Part shown: piece after piece, positions 37,740 to 49,689 of the stretch
How positions within the stretch are numbered: the first letter of the stretch is position 1
How the letters are laid out: each line of letters starts with the position of its first letter
Assembly: GCA_947579665.1 (NCBI GenBank)
Contig: OX388347.1
Location: 21,940,562-22,004,561, forward strand
Length of the DNA: 64,000 nucleotides
Source of the DNA: Sympetrum striolatum
Lineage: Eukaryota > Arthropoda > Insecta > Odonata > Libellulidae
Direction: 5' to 3'
The notes under the pieces: model-generated
Told to the model about the DNA's origin: nothing
Seen by the model: only the letters and a program-made list of their open reading frames with translations
The model's database searches: none
Made by a program: the position numbers and the translations under genes

Positions 37740-38567
37740 ACTTTCTCTCAATGCGTAGTATAGAGAAAGTATTGTATTCGCAAAAAAATTCGACCTCCAG
37801 ATTTCAACGGAAATAGATGTTTTGAGGCCCATAGAGTTTGTTTTCGCTATTTTCCAGAACATGTCTGTCTGTGTGTCTGTCTGTGTGTCTGTCTGTTTGT
37901 CTGTGGTAAAATATTTTGTGGGCGCTCTATCTTAAAAAGTAATTATTTGATCATTTTCAAAACTCATATTTCGTATCTTCCTAACAATGCCAGCAGTTGA
38001 TTAGTTTTTGATGAATATCGCTTAACCGGAAGTTGCGGTTTATCCGGAACAAAATTTAGTTTCTTAAATATCTCTGTCAGAATGCAATGTAGGTATATAC
38101 AATTATTTACAAAAACATTTTTTCGTAACACCAATTGTTTAGGATTTATTCTTGAATAATAGTTAACCAGAAGTTGTTGTTTATCCAGAAATGGAGGTTT
38201 TTTAAACATATCTCTGTCAGAATGCAATATAGGTATATACAATTAACTACAAAAGTTATAGATAATGTAAATTACTACAACTTTTGTATTAAAAATTTTT
38301 TTCGTAACACTGATTGTATGGGAGTTATTAGTGAATACTCGCAAACCGTCAGTTGCTTTTTATCCAAAAATTGTAGTTTTTCTTAAATATCTCTGACAGA
38401 ATGTGATGTATTTATATACAATTTGTACAAAAGTTATAGATAATATATTTTACTACAAAGTTTGTTTGAAACATTTTTCTGAAACATTCATTGTTTTGGA
38501 GTTATTTATATATTACCGGCATAGGCTTCTTCAAATATGGAGAAAGTCATGTGTTGGCCACAACAGA
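37740..38567 (+). mobile_element. Non-autonomous repeat, copy C
   Basis: It starts with the ACTTTCTC hairpin and has a CTGT/GTGT block at 37,861-37,905. Three ATCTCTG units start at about 38,069, 38,209 and 38,388, the first spacing shortened by deletion. It ends with GGAGAAAGTC and CAACAGA. T-runs flank both ends. It has the same orientation as copies A, B, D and E. Confidence 0.8.
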
Positions 38568-38574
38568 TTTTTTT

Positions 38575-39759
38575 AAATTTCGGTGTGATAGTAACGAATA
38601 TCATCATTCATTTGTAAGTTGGCCACATTTAATCTATTATGTGATTGGCTTGGTTTCGATTCCAATTGAATCAAAACGTTCCCATTAGAGTTTGAAGCAA
38701 ATGTTATTTTCGTTGTTTGCAGGAAGGTATTTCTTTGGCTTGAAAGTTTAAATAGTACCAATAATTTTGCATAATTTAGAAGAGCATAAAAAAAGGAAAA
38801 TCGAATAAAAACTTATATTTTTGATTCGAAAAACTGGTAAGTATTTGAAACTGCTAGAATTTCGGTGAAATAACTAAAATGATTTTACTTAGTAAACAAC
38901 CGGGCACAAAGTCTGCTAATGCCATTGTTAAAAGCTAGCGGTTATGCATTTTCCAGCAAGAATTAATTTGATTTTAGGCTCACGATCATTTAATGCATAT
39001 TCATCTATTACTTTGAATCAAGTAATTGAGAGGTTTTAAGACCGAAATGGCTCATGGCAATCTATCCTTCTTGTTAATTTATGAAATCGGATTAACGTAG
39101 TCTGTTTCATTAAAAACTCGTTGAGAAGCGTACACCTATCTCATGGTAACTGGATGATGACGGTATCAAGATAACTTAAGAGAGTGCTGGAATGAAAATT
39201 GATTGGAAAAAGGATAGCAGGGAACCAGAATTTATAGGTAAAATATATGGAATTTTGTAAGGAATGGATTTTAAATACCAGAAAGACTGCTGTAGAGTTA
39301 AAGAGCGACAAACGATGTTATTTTTAAAGCCATATAAGACTGAACTTTTACAAAAAATATGAACTCTGATGGTGGGATATTTCATGATAATAAAAATATT
39401 TAAAATCAGTATAATTTCACATTGGTTTGATATGAGACAGTTTTACAAGCGTGCCTTCATGTCAAGGTTTTATGAAATAAGAGGAGTCAGATGAAATAAC
39501 CTGTCTCACAGTATTTTCCTTGATATTTGAAAACTATTTTTGAAAAAAAATTATATTTAAATGGTTATTCTAAAAATGGTAGCATTGGAATGAAATTCTT
39601 TTTTTCGATGGTTGCAGAATCGCTGGGGCTAGGAATAGTCATGCATCCCAATCGTTACCTTATTCAGCGATTTGGTGCTCCAACCATTTTCAAATGAATC
39701 TGCTAGCCTAGAGGGAATGCATACTTTTTAACATTGTATGCAATGCGATCAGACTCTAG
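38575..39759. other. AT-rich DNA, no gene recognised
   Basis: No supported feature. Confidence 0.55.
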
Positions 39760-40340
39760 TTCCGATAATCCTGCATGGAAGTCCAAAAATCAGATTGAAT
39801 GAAAAACGCAGATCGAGTTAACCAACGTTGGCTCCGCTTTGACCCTGCGTCTATGGATTAAAAAGAACACACGTCGGATCCCATTCTAATTTAAAATCAG
39901 CGGAGTGATTTTCCGAGGATTTTTACCCAGCGACCGTGGCGGAGTTAATTTAGTCAGACTTTTAACCGAAATCAGTGACTGAGTAACAGCTATCGGGTCA
40001 CCTTCGATTATTTTTTCCTAACAGAATTCCATCCACATCTGCTATTTTGTTACTTAATTCAAAACCCACGCGGTGGACCATAGCTTTTCCCGCTGCGTTC
40101 ATCCTGTACTTTGCTCGTTCCCCGTTCATAAACGCAGGCTTTTCAGCGGGTTCTTTTATTGGAGATTAAATTTATGGTTTTATTCAGTCAGTTGAATATC
40201 TCTCCGTTATTTGTTGTTGAGATTATGATGAAAACTAGTAATCCGCCTTTTATAGAATACCCGAGAGCGTTAACAGCGGCTTTTACCTAATTCACTTCCG
40301 CACTCATACCGTCGGAAATTCCGCTTATTATTTCAATTCA
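39760..40340. other. CpG-richer island
   Basis: CpG is raised relative to the flanks, with no open frame of note and no recognised domain. It may be regulatory. Confidence 0.3.
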
Positions 40341-40889
40341 ATTGAAGTTATACCAGGAATTATTTGCATATTCAGTTAACTTTGGCGTCAGTTGTATAAG
40401 GTCATAGGATTTCTAGCTCAAAATGTTCAGCCCAGTGGAATATGCAGAAATATATTCCCATGATGAATTCTGAAGTCGGAAATATATGCATATCTGATAA
40501 TATACATGACGTTTACTAGGTCATTATTAGTCCAACATGTACTATCATATTGACTTTACTCTAACCATGTACATCAAAATTCTTCAACTATATTAGAAAA
40601 ATGCGAGAAAAGAGAGCAATTATTGGTCTTTTTTCCAGATAGTATCAGGTCAAAAATTTGGTATCCAATTAGGGAGTTCGGTGATATTTGTTGTTTTATG
40701 TTGGTTTCCATGTTGATTTATACAATAAATTGTTTTCATTTCAGATTGAACTTTCATACGTATTTACTCTTTGTGGTATTTGAGGCCGGTCCGAGATATA
40801 ATGACGTCCCATGAGTCAAGCTGGAGCCCCAACCACATAGATACCTTATAACAGCCAATTGCTAAGAGATTCCAATGTTTTAAAGATAA
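40341..40889. other. AT-rich DNA, no gene recognised
   Basis: No supported feature. Confidence 0.55.
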
Positions 40890-40894
40890 TTTTT

Positions 40895-41562
40895 ACTAAC
40901 TCCCTATACGTAGTATAGAGAAAGTATTGTATTCGCAAAAAAAATCGACCTTCAGATTTCGACGGATATAAATGTTTTGCGGCCCATAGAGCACGTTTTC
41001 GCTATTTTCCCGAACATGTCTGTCTGTCTGTGGTAAAACGTTTGTGGGCGCTCTATCTTAAAAAGTAATTAACCGATCATTTTCAAAATTCATATTTGGT
41101 ATTTTCCTAACAATGCCAAGAGTTGATTAGTTTTTGGCGAATATCGCTTAGCCGGAAGTTGCGTTTTATCCGGAACAAAATTTCGTTTTTTAAATATCTC
41201 TGTAAGAATGCAATATAAGTATATATAATTACTAACAAAAGTTGTAGATAATGTCTTTTACTACAACTTTTGTATGAAACATTTTTTCATAACACTGATT
41301 TTTTAGGAGTTATTCTTCAATAATGGTTAACCGGAAGTTGTTGTATATCCAGAAATGGAAGTTTTTCATACATATCTCTGTCAGAATGCAATTTAGGTAT
41401 ATAAAATTATGTACCAAAGTTATACATAATGTATTTTACTACAAATGTTGCATAAAAAATTTTCCTGTAGCACTCATTCTTTTGGAGTTATTTATATATT
41501 ACCGTCATAGGCTTCTGTTTTCAATAAATACGGAGAAAGTCATGTGTTGGCCACATCAGATA
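40895..41562 (+). mobile_element. Non-autonomous repeat, copy D (shortest)
   Basis: The hairpin start is slightly mutated (ACTAACTCC). The CTGT block is short. Two internal units are present, and the end is intact with GGAGAAAGTCATGTG and CCACATCAGA. TTTTT flanks both sides (40,890-40,894 and 41,563-41,567). Confidence 0.8.
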
Positions 41563-41567
41563 TTTTT

Positions 41568-42189
41568 ATCATTCATTAGAATTTATTTCAGACAATGAGT
41601 GTACATGAATATTTTGATTGTTATAGCTCTATATTACAACTGCTACAATATTAGAGCTTAAATTAATAGAGAGATAAATAGAAATTGAATTTACTAAAAG
41701 AGTATATTATTACCATCGGCTGTGATCCATTAAATCGCCAGCAATTGTTTCTGAATAGAATTAAAATTTTCTCTTATGATAGAATAAACAAGAAAAATCT
41801 TTTATACACATATATTGATTTCTCGAATAATTTTGTTTTTATTCAAATATCATTTCTTAAGGATACTTAACTTGGAATTGCCACCTCAAGCTACTGAGAC
41901 CCTGAGGCCCAGTCCTCTGTCTCGGGCAGGCCCTGAGTGTTAATTTACACTCATCGGAATATTTTCACACTTTTGTGATTTTTTTCAGAGCCTTTGAAAA
42001 TTTGACATCCTTGGGTGCAATTATTACGGGTTTGATAGGAGTACAAGTTCAGGTGTTTCCAAAGGAAAATAAATTCATCGCCTTCCCTACTTTTTGATCT
42101 TTTCTTTGATGGACATTCATCTCTACGCCTATTTTTACAGCTCCGCTGGATATTTTTAGAAATCGTATCCCCGTAAAACGATTAAGAGA
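41568..42189. other. AT-rich DNA, no gene recognised
   Basis: No supported feature. Confidence 0.55.
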
Positions 42190-42560
42190 ATCACCAAAAT
42201 GTCAGTGCAGGAGGGAGGACAAAGGCATCGAGGGTATTGAATTCGGTCCGTTGTGCCGAGAAGAGGTCGTAAGGCGAGCGTGTACAATGGCCAATTACTC
42301 CCATTGGTTGGAAATATACGCCGCCAAAACTGTGACAATGACACTCATTGTCGTGCCCCCTTTTCCCTCGCTGCCAATCGGAAAATTTGCAACGGATATT
42401 TAGCGTGGTGTGTGGTGCCCTCTCATTTCTGTGTTGCACCCTCCTTTTCCTGCAGTTTCACTTTGCCGTTGCTCTTCAGTGGATTTCGAGGGTCTCTGTG
42501 CAGACGATCCTCAAATGCATGTGAATGGCTGAATTTTCACGGTTAATGTCCAATTTTGCT
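42190..42560. other. CpG-richer island with frames open on both strands
   Basis: A 97-codon plus-strand frame (42,253-42,546) and an 82-codon minus-strand frame overlap. Neither shows a domain. Composition is the likely cause. Confidence 0.3.
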
Positions 42561-42731
42561 AGTTGAACGAAATAAAGGTTCTATACCTGCCAATCAATTC
42601 TTCCTCCAATTATCTTCTTTCCCCGTCAATTGCTACTACTTTATATATCACCTGTACAGTCCTCTTTCCTGTCTTACGTCTCTCATGATGCTACCTGGTC
42701 CATTTGTCACCACTAAAGCTGCCACATTTTT

Positions 42732-43481
42732 ACTTTCTCCCTATACGTAGTATAGAGAAAGTTTGTCTGTCTTTGGTAAAAAAGCTTGTGTGTGCTCTAT
42801 CTTAAAAACAAATTATCTGATCATTTCCAAACTTCATATTTAGTATTTTTCTAACAATCCCAAAAGTTGATTAGTTTTTGATGAATATCGCTTAACCGGA
42901 AGTTCGGTTTTAACCGGAACAAAATTTTGTTTCTTTAATATCTCTGTCAGAATGCAATGTAGATATATACAATTACACAAAAAAGTTATAGATAATGTAC
43001 TTTACTACAACTTTTGTATGAAATATTTCTTCGTAACACTGATTGTTTAGGAGTTATTAGTGAATACTCGCTAACCTAATGTTTCTTTTTATCCAAAAAT
43101 TGTAGTTTTTCTTAAATCTCTCTGACAGAATGTGATGTTTTTATGTACAATTTGCTTAAAAGTTATAGATAATTTATTTTAATACAACTTTTGTATGAAA
43201 CCTTTTTTCCTACCACTGATTGTTTAGGAGTTATTCTTGAATAATGGTTAACCGGAAGTTGTTGTTTACCCAAAAATGGAAGTTTTTCATACATATCTCT
43301 GTCAGAATGCAATGCACGTATATAAAATTATGTACCAAAGTTATAGATAATGTATTTTACTACAAAGTTTGTATGAAACATTTTCCTGTAACACTCATTG
43401 TTTTGGAATTATTTATATATTACCGGAATAGGCTTCTGTTTTCAATAAATATGGAGAAAGTCATGTGTTGGCCACATCAGA
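42732..43481 (+). mobile_element. Non-autonomous repeat, copy E
   Basis: The ACTTTCTCC hairpin start is intact. Most of the block between the hairpin and the CTGT segment is deleted. Three internal units start at about 42,939, 43,117 and 43,294 (178- and 177-bp steps). The GGAGAAAGTC and CACATCAGA end is intact. TTTTT flanks it at 42,727-42,731 and 43,482-43,486. Confidence 0.8.
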
Positions 43482-43486
43482 TTTTT

Positions 43487-45009
43487 GCACTTTTACCGTA
43501 GATGTGATACTGCTCATCAACACATCTCGGGAATCACTTTTTTATTTCTCATTTTCTTTCTTGAAATTTCACGGTTGTGTTCTATTCAGTACTGATACCT
43601 GAATAATTATGAAAATCTCATCCCCAAAAATGTGTTGATATCTTTGTGTTGGACATTAGTTGGAAAGAAAGAGGGTATGGAGAACATAAAAATTGTTGAT
43701 AAATATAATAATTGTAAGAAATTATCAAGATATAAGAGGAGTTGTGTAGTTCCTGAGATAAAGCACTTAAGATGATACCCTTGTGAGGATTGATAGCCGA
43801 GAATAAAAACCAGAAGAAAGTTATTTTATTACTTTCTAATCATCTTAAATCTAATAAACTGATTAATCAGAACTTTTTTCTTACCGTAATTTAGGTGTTC
43901 AGGATACTTTTTAGGCATCATTCGTGCCCATGATTTCTAATACACTCCATAAAAATTCATTATCATATTCATGACATCCATTATTCTCAGGAGAGATATC
44001 ATTGAAATTGGATGAAGGAGATTTTAAATACTCTGATTTTCCTAATCTTGCTTTAGTCTAATGGGTAACTTACGCTAAAATATTAGCGATCTTGCCAATG
44101 ATGATGTCTAAAATGTAGCACAAATTAATTGCCTTGTTTAACTCCATATTTTAATTTTTTTAACATTAAATGCACACAAACAATACGTATTTTAAAATGC
44201 ATTTCTGGGTAATATTTACCATATAGTCTAGGTGATAGTCAATGTTGAATAACTGAAAACATTTGGCAAACCTTTAATAAAATTTAGTTTTAGAGAAAGT
44301 CTTAAAAGTATCATAAAGGTCCTTCGTATATTTCTACCAAGTATCACGGCACGACCATGTAATGTGGAGGAGGTCAATTTCATATAAAGATGAGTTACAA
44401 CTGAAAAGAAACAAAGGTCCAAAGTGATGTACCATATTTTTGATATATTCTGCTATTCGAGAGTTCCTGCGCTACGCTCGCAGCAGATTCAAGACCCGTT
44501 ACTTCAGAACGTCTGCAATATCCGACAAGATATACAAGGCTCCGTGGAATATGAATTTCAGAATACTGTCTGCTGAAAATACGAACGATAAACATATGTC
44601 TTGCCAGTTTATTCAACAAACAATAGTTATTCTTTGGAACTACTTCTTTGATTCGGCTATTGAACTCTCAATGTATCTCCTCTATTGCTATAAGAAATCG
44701 CTGAGGAAATATAGAAGTTCAGAGCATTTTGGAAACATCTCAAGACATTAGAATAATTTTAAGGAATGCAGATATCTCTGAATGGCAGAAATTATATCCT
44801 TTCGGTTTTCTACGATGTCAGTTGATTTTAAGTCATTTCCTTGGGTTTCACATCGGCGTATTTTACAATTTTAAGTAACATATTTGTGACGTTGATTTTT
44901 ATTTGTTTCTTTAGTGAGTATCAGATTGTCTTAAACCAAACATGACAAAGAAAGGGTTGAGGTATCTTATGAAAATTCAACCAATATGTTTTAAACGGCA
45001 GATAAGTTT
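43487..45009. other. AT-rich DNA, no gene recognised
   Basis: Overlapping short frames on both strands at about 44,395-44,750 have no recognisable domain. Nothing else was found. Confidence 0.5.
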
Positions 45010-45690
45010 ACCACCCGTCATCGAACCAGAGTCTTCCTGAGAAGATCACCATCTCTTACAATGTGTGAAAATTCAAGCAGAAATATAGATTGCAACTGCC
45101 TCATACGACGTCCTACTTTTCCTTTATATTCCTTACGTGAGAGATTTTAAGGTGGTCTGGCATCGAACCCAGGTACAGTATGGTCTTATCTATTTCTTTT
45201 TCTTTAAACGAGTCTTATTATACATATTTTATGTAAGCAAGAACTTCCTATCAATTCGATAAGTGTATCAAAAATATTGAAAAAGTACCCCAATGTATTT
45301 TATATGGGAAATATATTTGCCTCCCGGCATCGAACCCGGGTCTTCCTAGCATTATTTGTTATGCAGAACCATATAAGATCACCATCTCTAGCTATGTATG
45401 AAAATTCAAGTAGAAGTATTTGCTGCAACTGCCTCAAACGACGTCCTACTTTTCACCTATACTCGTATTCCTTATGTGAGAAATTATAATGTGCTATGGC
45501 ATCGAGCCCAGGAGCAGTACAGTCTTATCTAAATTTGCTTCTTAAACCAATTCTTAATATACATTTTCTAGCAAAGATAAAACTTCCTATCATTTCGATA
45601 AGTGCATCAAAAAAAAATAATGAAAAACTACCTCAATGTATATAAAATGGGAGATATTTGCATCATCCTAGCATCGAACCCAGGATATTT
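45010..45690. repeat. Tandem array of about 340-bp units containing tRNA-like B-box motifs
   Basis: Two units and the start of a third can be aligned. CATCGAACC words recur near 45,021, 45,330 and 45,674. A second internal site recurs at 45,161 and 45,500. Shared blocks include AGATCACCATCTC, the CAACTGCCTCA...CGACGTCCTACTTTTC segment and CTTCCTATCA...TTCGATAAGTG. On the minus strand the CATCGAACCC words read GGGTTCGATG, like a tRNA B box. It is probably a SINE-derived local duplication. No intact tRNA cloverleaf could be drawn. Confidence 0.65.
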
Positions 45691-46103
45691 TCTGTAAAAG
45701 TCATTAATGTTTTCGAAGGATCATGACCATATCTATAGGTTCACAAGTTTTGATTCTCTACCTATCCGCAAAGTATTTTTTTTTAATTCCCGAAAATCAA
45801 AGCAATTCTTTTAAAAGGGAAAAATCATTACTTTGGGGCCCTCTGGAATCCAACTCATGACACTAAGGCTCGAAATCTCTAGTAACGAGTGAATGATAAT
45901 GAACTAGATCTTGATGATAAGGACTAGAGCTGAATGCTTATCCTACAGAAGGAATTAAGATATTTGTGTATTGATAATTATATATGATGGATATTATTAT
46001 ATATTTTAGTATGATTTTGTAATTATCCGAGTTTATAAAATTTATTGTTAACTGTAAAACAAATATTATTGATAGCAACACAAACATTAACAAACATTTT
46101 TTT

Positions 46104-46437
46104 TGGCGGTTGTCTATGTCTATGTCTATGTAAGAACCCTGCAAGCCGCCTTTCGGCGTGTGGCAGGGGGTGCAAGCACCTTGACTCTATTTTCCTAAAC
46201 GGTTGCTTTCGCGTATACTTCGCGGAAAAAATGAATTTTTGAAACGATTCGTTTTAGCATCTATTTCCCTAATCTTTCGGGCAGTATCAGCACGGCCCAT
46301 ATAACAGGGGGGTCGCATTATATCGGTTACATCATCTGAAAACGTAATTTCTCTGAACTTATTTAATAAATTTATCCTTTGAATTTTTCTTCTATCTTCT
46401 AATGATTCCCATCCCGCGTCCAAACGGGATGGCGGTT
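46104..46437 (-). mobile_element. Young 5'-truncated LINE fragment with 8-bp target duplication
   Basis: On the minus strand this is the last 76 codons of ORF2, the 3' hairpin and the (ACATAG)n tail of the same subfamily as the 57-kb copy. By eye I find only two base differences over about 315 bp, both silent. TGGCGGTT flanks it at 46,104-46,111 and 46,430-46,437. Between the LINE sequence and the right duplication are about 8 extra bases that form an inverted match with the LINE end (ATCCCG...CGGGAT), a typical scar at a 5' junction. Confidence 0.9.
46188..46425 (-). pseudogene. LINE ORF2 C-terminus, truncated
   Basis: An open frame of 78 codons is identical in protein from AGWESLEDRR to the stop to the 57-kb element. 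The first codons come from the junction. No endonuclease or polymerase domain is left, so this is a dead fragment. Confidence 0.85.
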
Positions 46438-46599
46438 ACACGTTATGGTCAATCCGTCGTAAAAATTTCAAATCAATGACGCTTGTGGTTTAGCCTGTGA
46501 ATTAGTATCCTATCTGACTATCTGGCTATATATATGAATTAATCCGGAGAAGGAATCATTTATAATAGATATCATAACTATATACAGCTATAGTTGGGA

Positions 46600-47300
46600 A
46601 CACTTATTTAGGTACGTACTGAGCTAGGAATGCATGGCAATAGAAACATCTATTCTGGCGAAGCCATTTCTAAGGAGAGGAACGAATCTGCGGTATCTTT
46701 TTCATACACATGCCTCCCTATTTACAGAAACCAATGGGCGCAGTTCCACCTCTCTTTGCAGTGTGCTTCGATAAGGTAACTTCGATCAAAAAACGCAGCT
46801 TCCCATAAAATAAGCTTCCGTCTGCAGAAACAAAAGACTATCGCCTTCTCTTTTAAGCCAAGATCATAAAAAAGATTGAATGGAGGCCTCGTTGGAGCGA
46901 GCATTTATTGTGAGGAACACCTTCCACGTTGGATAATCGATAAACGCCATTTAGCGGGGAGACAGAAGGCCCCCACCGAAAGAGAAACTTAACTTGCAAG
47001 TCAGATATGCCGTTCAGGAAATGGAGTGGCTCTCTCAGATTTATAACCCCTTCCAGTTTTTATGACTCGTTTCTATACTGGGTTCCAAGGGCCATAAATT
47101 CGGCGAGCGGGTCGAAGCAGGTCTTCCTCGGGTAATGGATGCGTCCAACGAAGCTGCTTTAATAATTTATTCCACACTCTATTTACCATGGTATTCTCAC
47201 GCACTATAAAGTATATACACTACGTGAGTCCCCGTATAAACCAGACCTCAGCTCCTTACGGCGGTCTCCATCCTTGAGAAAGACTTACTTAAGTAGTTCA
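46600..47300. other. CpG-richer island
   Basis: CpG content is moderately raised. Only a 60-codon minus-strand frame occurs, without a domain. Confidence 0.3.
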
Positions 47301-47488
47301 TGCACTTAGAAAACGGCTAAGTATATGTTAAGCATCGCATCGCTTCTAGATCGACAATGAGGAATATAAATATCAAGTTTGTGAATTTTCATTCGAACAT
47401 CGACCAATTTACCCAGGAATCCCTTTCAGTTTTCTCAGTAGCCGCATGAAAAGAAATTGAAACACGGTTGTTAATGAATCGGAGTTTA

Positions 47489-47660
47489 AAACGTTTCTAG
47501 AGCCGTTTGTTTGTGCGTGCCTGCGTTATGACATGTTCTGGAAACAACGCGTTGGCCCGGATTACAGAAGTTCTGAGAAAGAGGTAATCCGGGTCTTTCT
47601 CTTGTATCCAGAGCATGTTATAGCACAGGCACGCACTAACAAACGGCTTAAGGAACGTTT
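47489..47660. repeat. Fold-back element with about 76-bp imperfect arms
   Basis: The left arm starts AAACGTTTCTAGAGCCG and the right arm ends CGGCTTAAGGAACGTTT. The arms pair over about 76 bp at roughly four bases in five and are separated by a loop of about 18 bp. The most conserved part is GTGCGTGCCTG near the ends and CCCGGATTAC next to the loop. I see no clear target duplication. It is non-coding. Confidence 0.7.
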
Positions 47661-49689
47661 CAAATCTTTAAGTGCCCATAGCATGTAGTAGGATATATTG
47701 TGCAAGGAATTGAATAAATCATTATAATTTTTATTCATCCGAAGACATACATACGCATATATAATATTACTGAAATTCCTTTTTAAGCACTGCAGGAGTT
47801 ACACAAATGGCGCATTACGAGTGGTACGAATAAATTCACTTAGAACAGTAGTTTATGAATGTATGGTTTGCCAATAAATTATAACAAGCTTAAAAAACTT
47901 TAGATTTAGGTAAATGATGTCCAATTTAAAAATGTCTTCATTTATTTAATTGTAAGAAGAATAGTAAGGTAATGCTGAATAAAAATTTACAGAAAGGTAG
48001 TCAGTAAAAAGATGCTGGCGGACGAAACCGAGGAAATTACATCACCGCCTACATCAACTTGGAAGAAAGATAGAGATAATTGAAGAGAAAAAGAAATTTG
48101 GATTTTTAAAATCTTATTAGACCCACACCGCACCTTTCAGTTAAGATTCTTGAGTTGCAGTGACGTCAGTAAATGATGCAATGTCTGCACAAGAGGAAAT
48201 GAGGTTTGCTCTGATATTAGTTCGTGTTTCTATAGTCAATAGTTCATGATAAAAATAAAAGGATAGATTCGATAAGATGAAGTCGCGCAAAGTGGAGGTT
48301 TCCAAAACAGTTAAAAGCCTCACTAAATATTTCCTCTCTAAAATAGTTTATCAGCTTTTGTAGACTTGCATAAGATGGAGCCGAGTACTGAGGCATTTTT
48401 GTTCTTCTAGATTCCTAAGCTTTTAATTACTAATAGTTTGTGAACTTGGAGCACATTGCCGCCTCATTGAAACGATGAAGCGCTCTCCAAAAGCCTTATT
48501 TATATTTTCATTAGCGCAAAAAAACATGATTTTTGGAAAAGAAGCGGCTTGAGTACCCAGGTATTAGCAATATTAGTAGGGAAAAGTGGTGTACATAGAG
48601 AAAACAGTGATTAATGCCTATTACATATTAACGACAGGAACTTCATATTTCATTACAACACTTTAATTAACTATAACAATCTCAAGGGAGCCTGAAACTT
48701 GAAACTTTAGATTGCACAGGAGATACCCACTATGTTTACAAAGCCATTAAGCTTGGCTTTTCTTCGATGTAAATACTTGAATTAGCAATTCGGTTTTTGC
48801 TGTAAATTTTTCTTTACTGATTTCGTATATATTACATTGGATTATCGAGACATTGATATCGCTGTACAGTCATACCTTGTTACTACGCGGCTCAACTTCC
48901 TATCGCGGTTTTTCAAATACATACATTATGCATTACACAATATATTATGCGGTAAACAAGTTTTATTTTCTGTAACTACAAAATAATTCGATTTATTGAT
49001 AATGAATCCTACTTCGCGAAAAATCCCCTATTGCGATATAGTCTGGAACTGATTAACCGCGATAAAGTTTAATTTATCTATCGTAATCACAGGAAAAGAA
49101 ATGTCAGAAACCGGTACTTATGTTACATAGAGAATCTCTGTAAGCTGGTGCATCATGAAAATGTTTACCTATTTAATTTTCCCGAAAAGCGAAATTTGGT
49201 AATAATGCAGATATAAATATACACCTTATTACATTATTACTATTCCATAAACCAGTACAGTATACTTTCATTATTTCCAATTGTTAATTCATTATATTGA
49301 CATTGGAATTCTTTCAACGTACACCTAATGATGTAGCTAATCTGTGAAATCTTGGTTTCAATGTTTTTTTTTGCGTGTAATTTTGGGGAAATTAATCCTG
49401 TTCTCAATCGGATGATAATATTTGTAATTTCTAATTTTAGTAGAAGGAAATGCTCTCTCTGGGATTAATCCGCATCGCTCGAAGGAGAGATCAAAACTAA
49501 CTTCGGATCGATCTTATTTACGTGAATTCATAAATACGAGTAGGGAATTCCTGTTAACAAAAAGAATATGAAGGGATAGCTCGCCGCAGGCGGCTAAAAA
49601 ATATTATTCATGTAAATATAATCATACCACTTTTGTGCCTTAATCTCATGTTTCACGATTGTAGGTTGGTCTCTGAATTAATTAATTAA
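47661..49689. other. AT-rich DNA, no gene recognised
   Basis: No supported feature. Confidence 0.55.

Noticed and set aside
31162..43501. Open frames of 80-106 codons near the 3' end of the non-autonomous element copies (31,162-31,482, 41,323-41,598 and 43,244-43,501) with similar translations
   Set aside because: They are similar because the DNA is homologous. They are broken in copies B and C, differ at many non-silent positions and cross tandem units whose length is not a multiple of three. No coding signal.
45010..45690. CRISPR-like array
   Set aside because: The repeated units are hundreds of bases long, imperfect and adjacent, in eukaryotic DNA. There is no repeat-spacer pattern.
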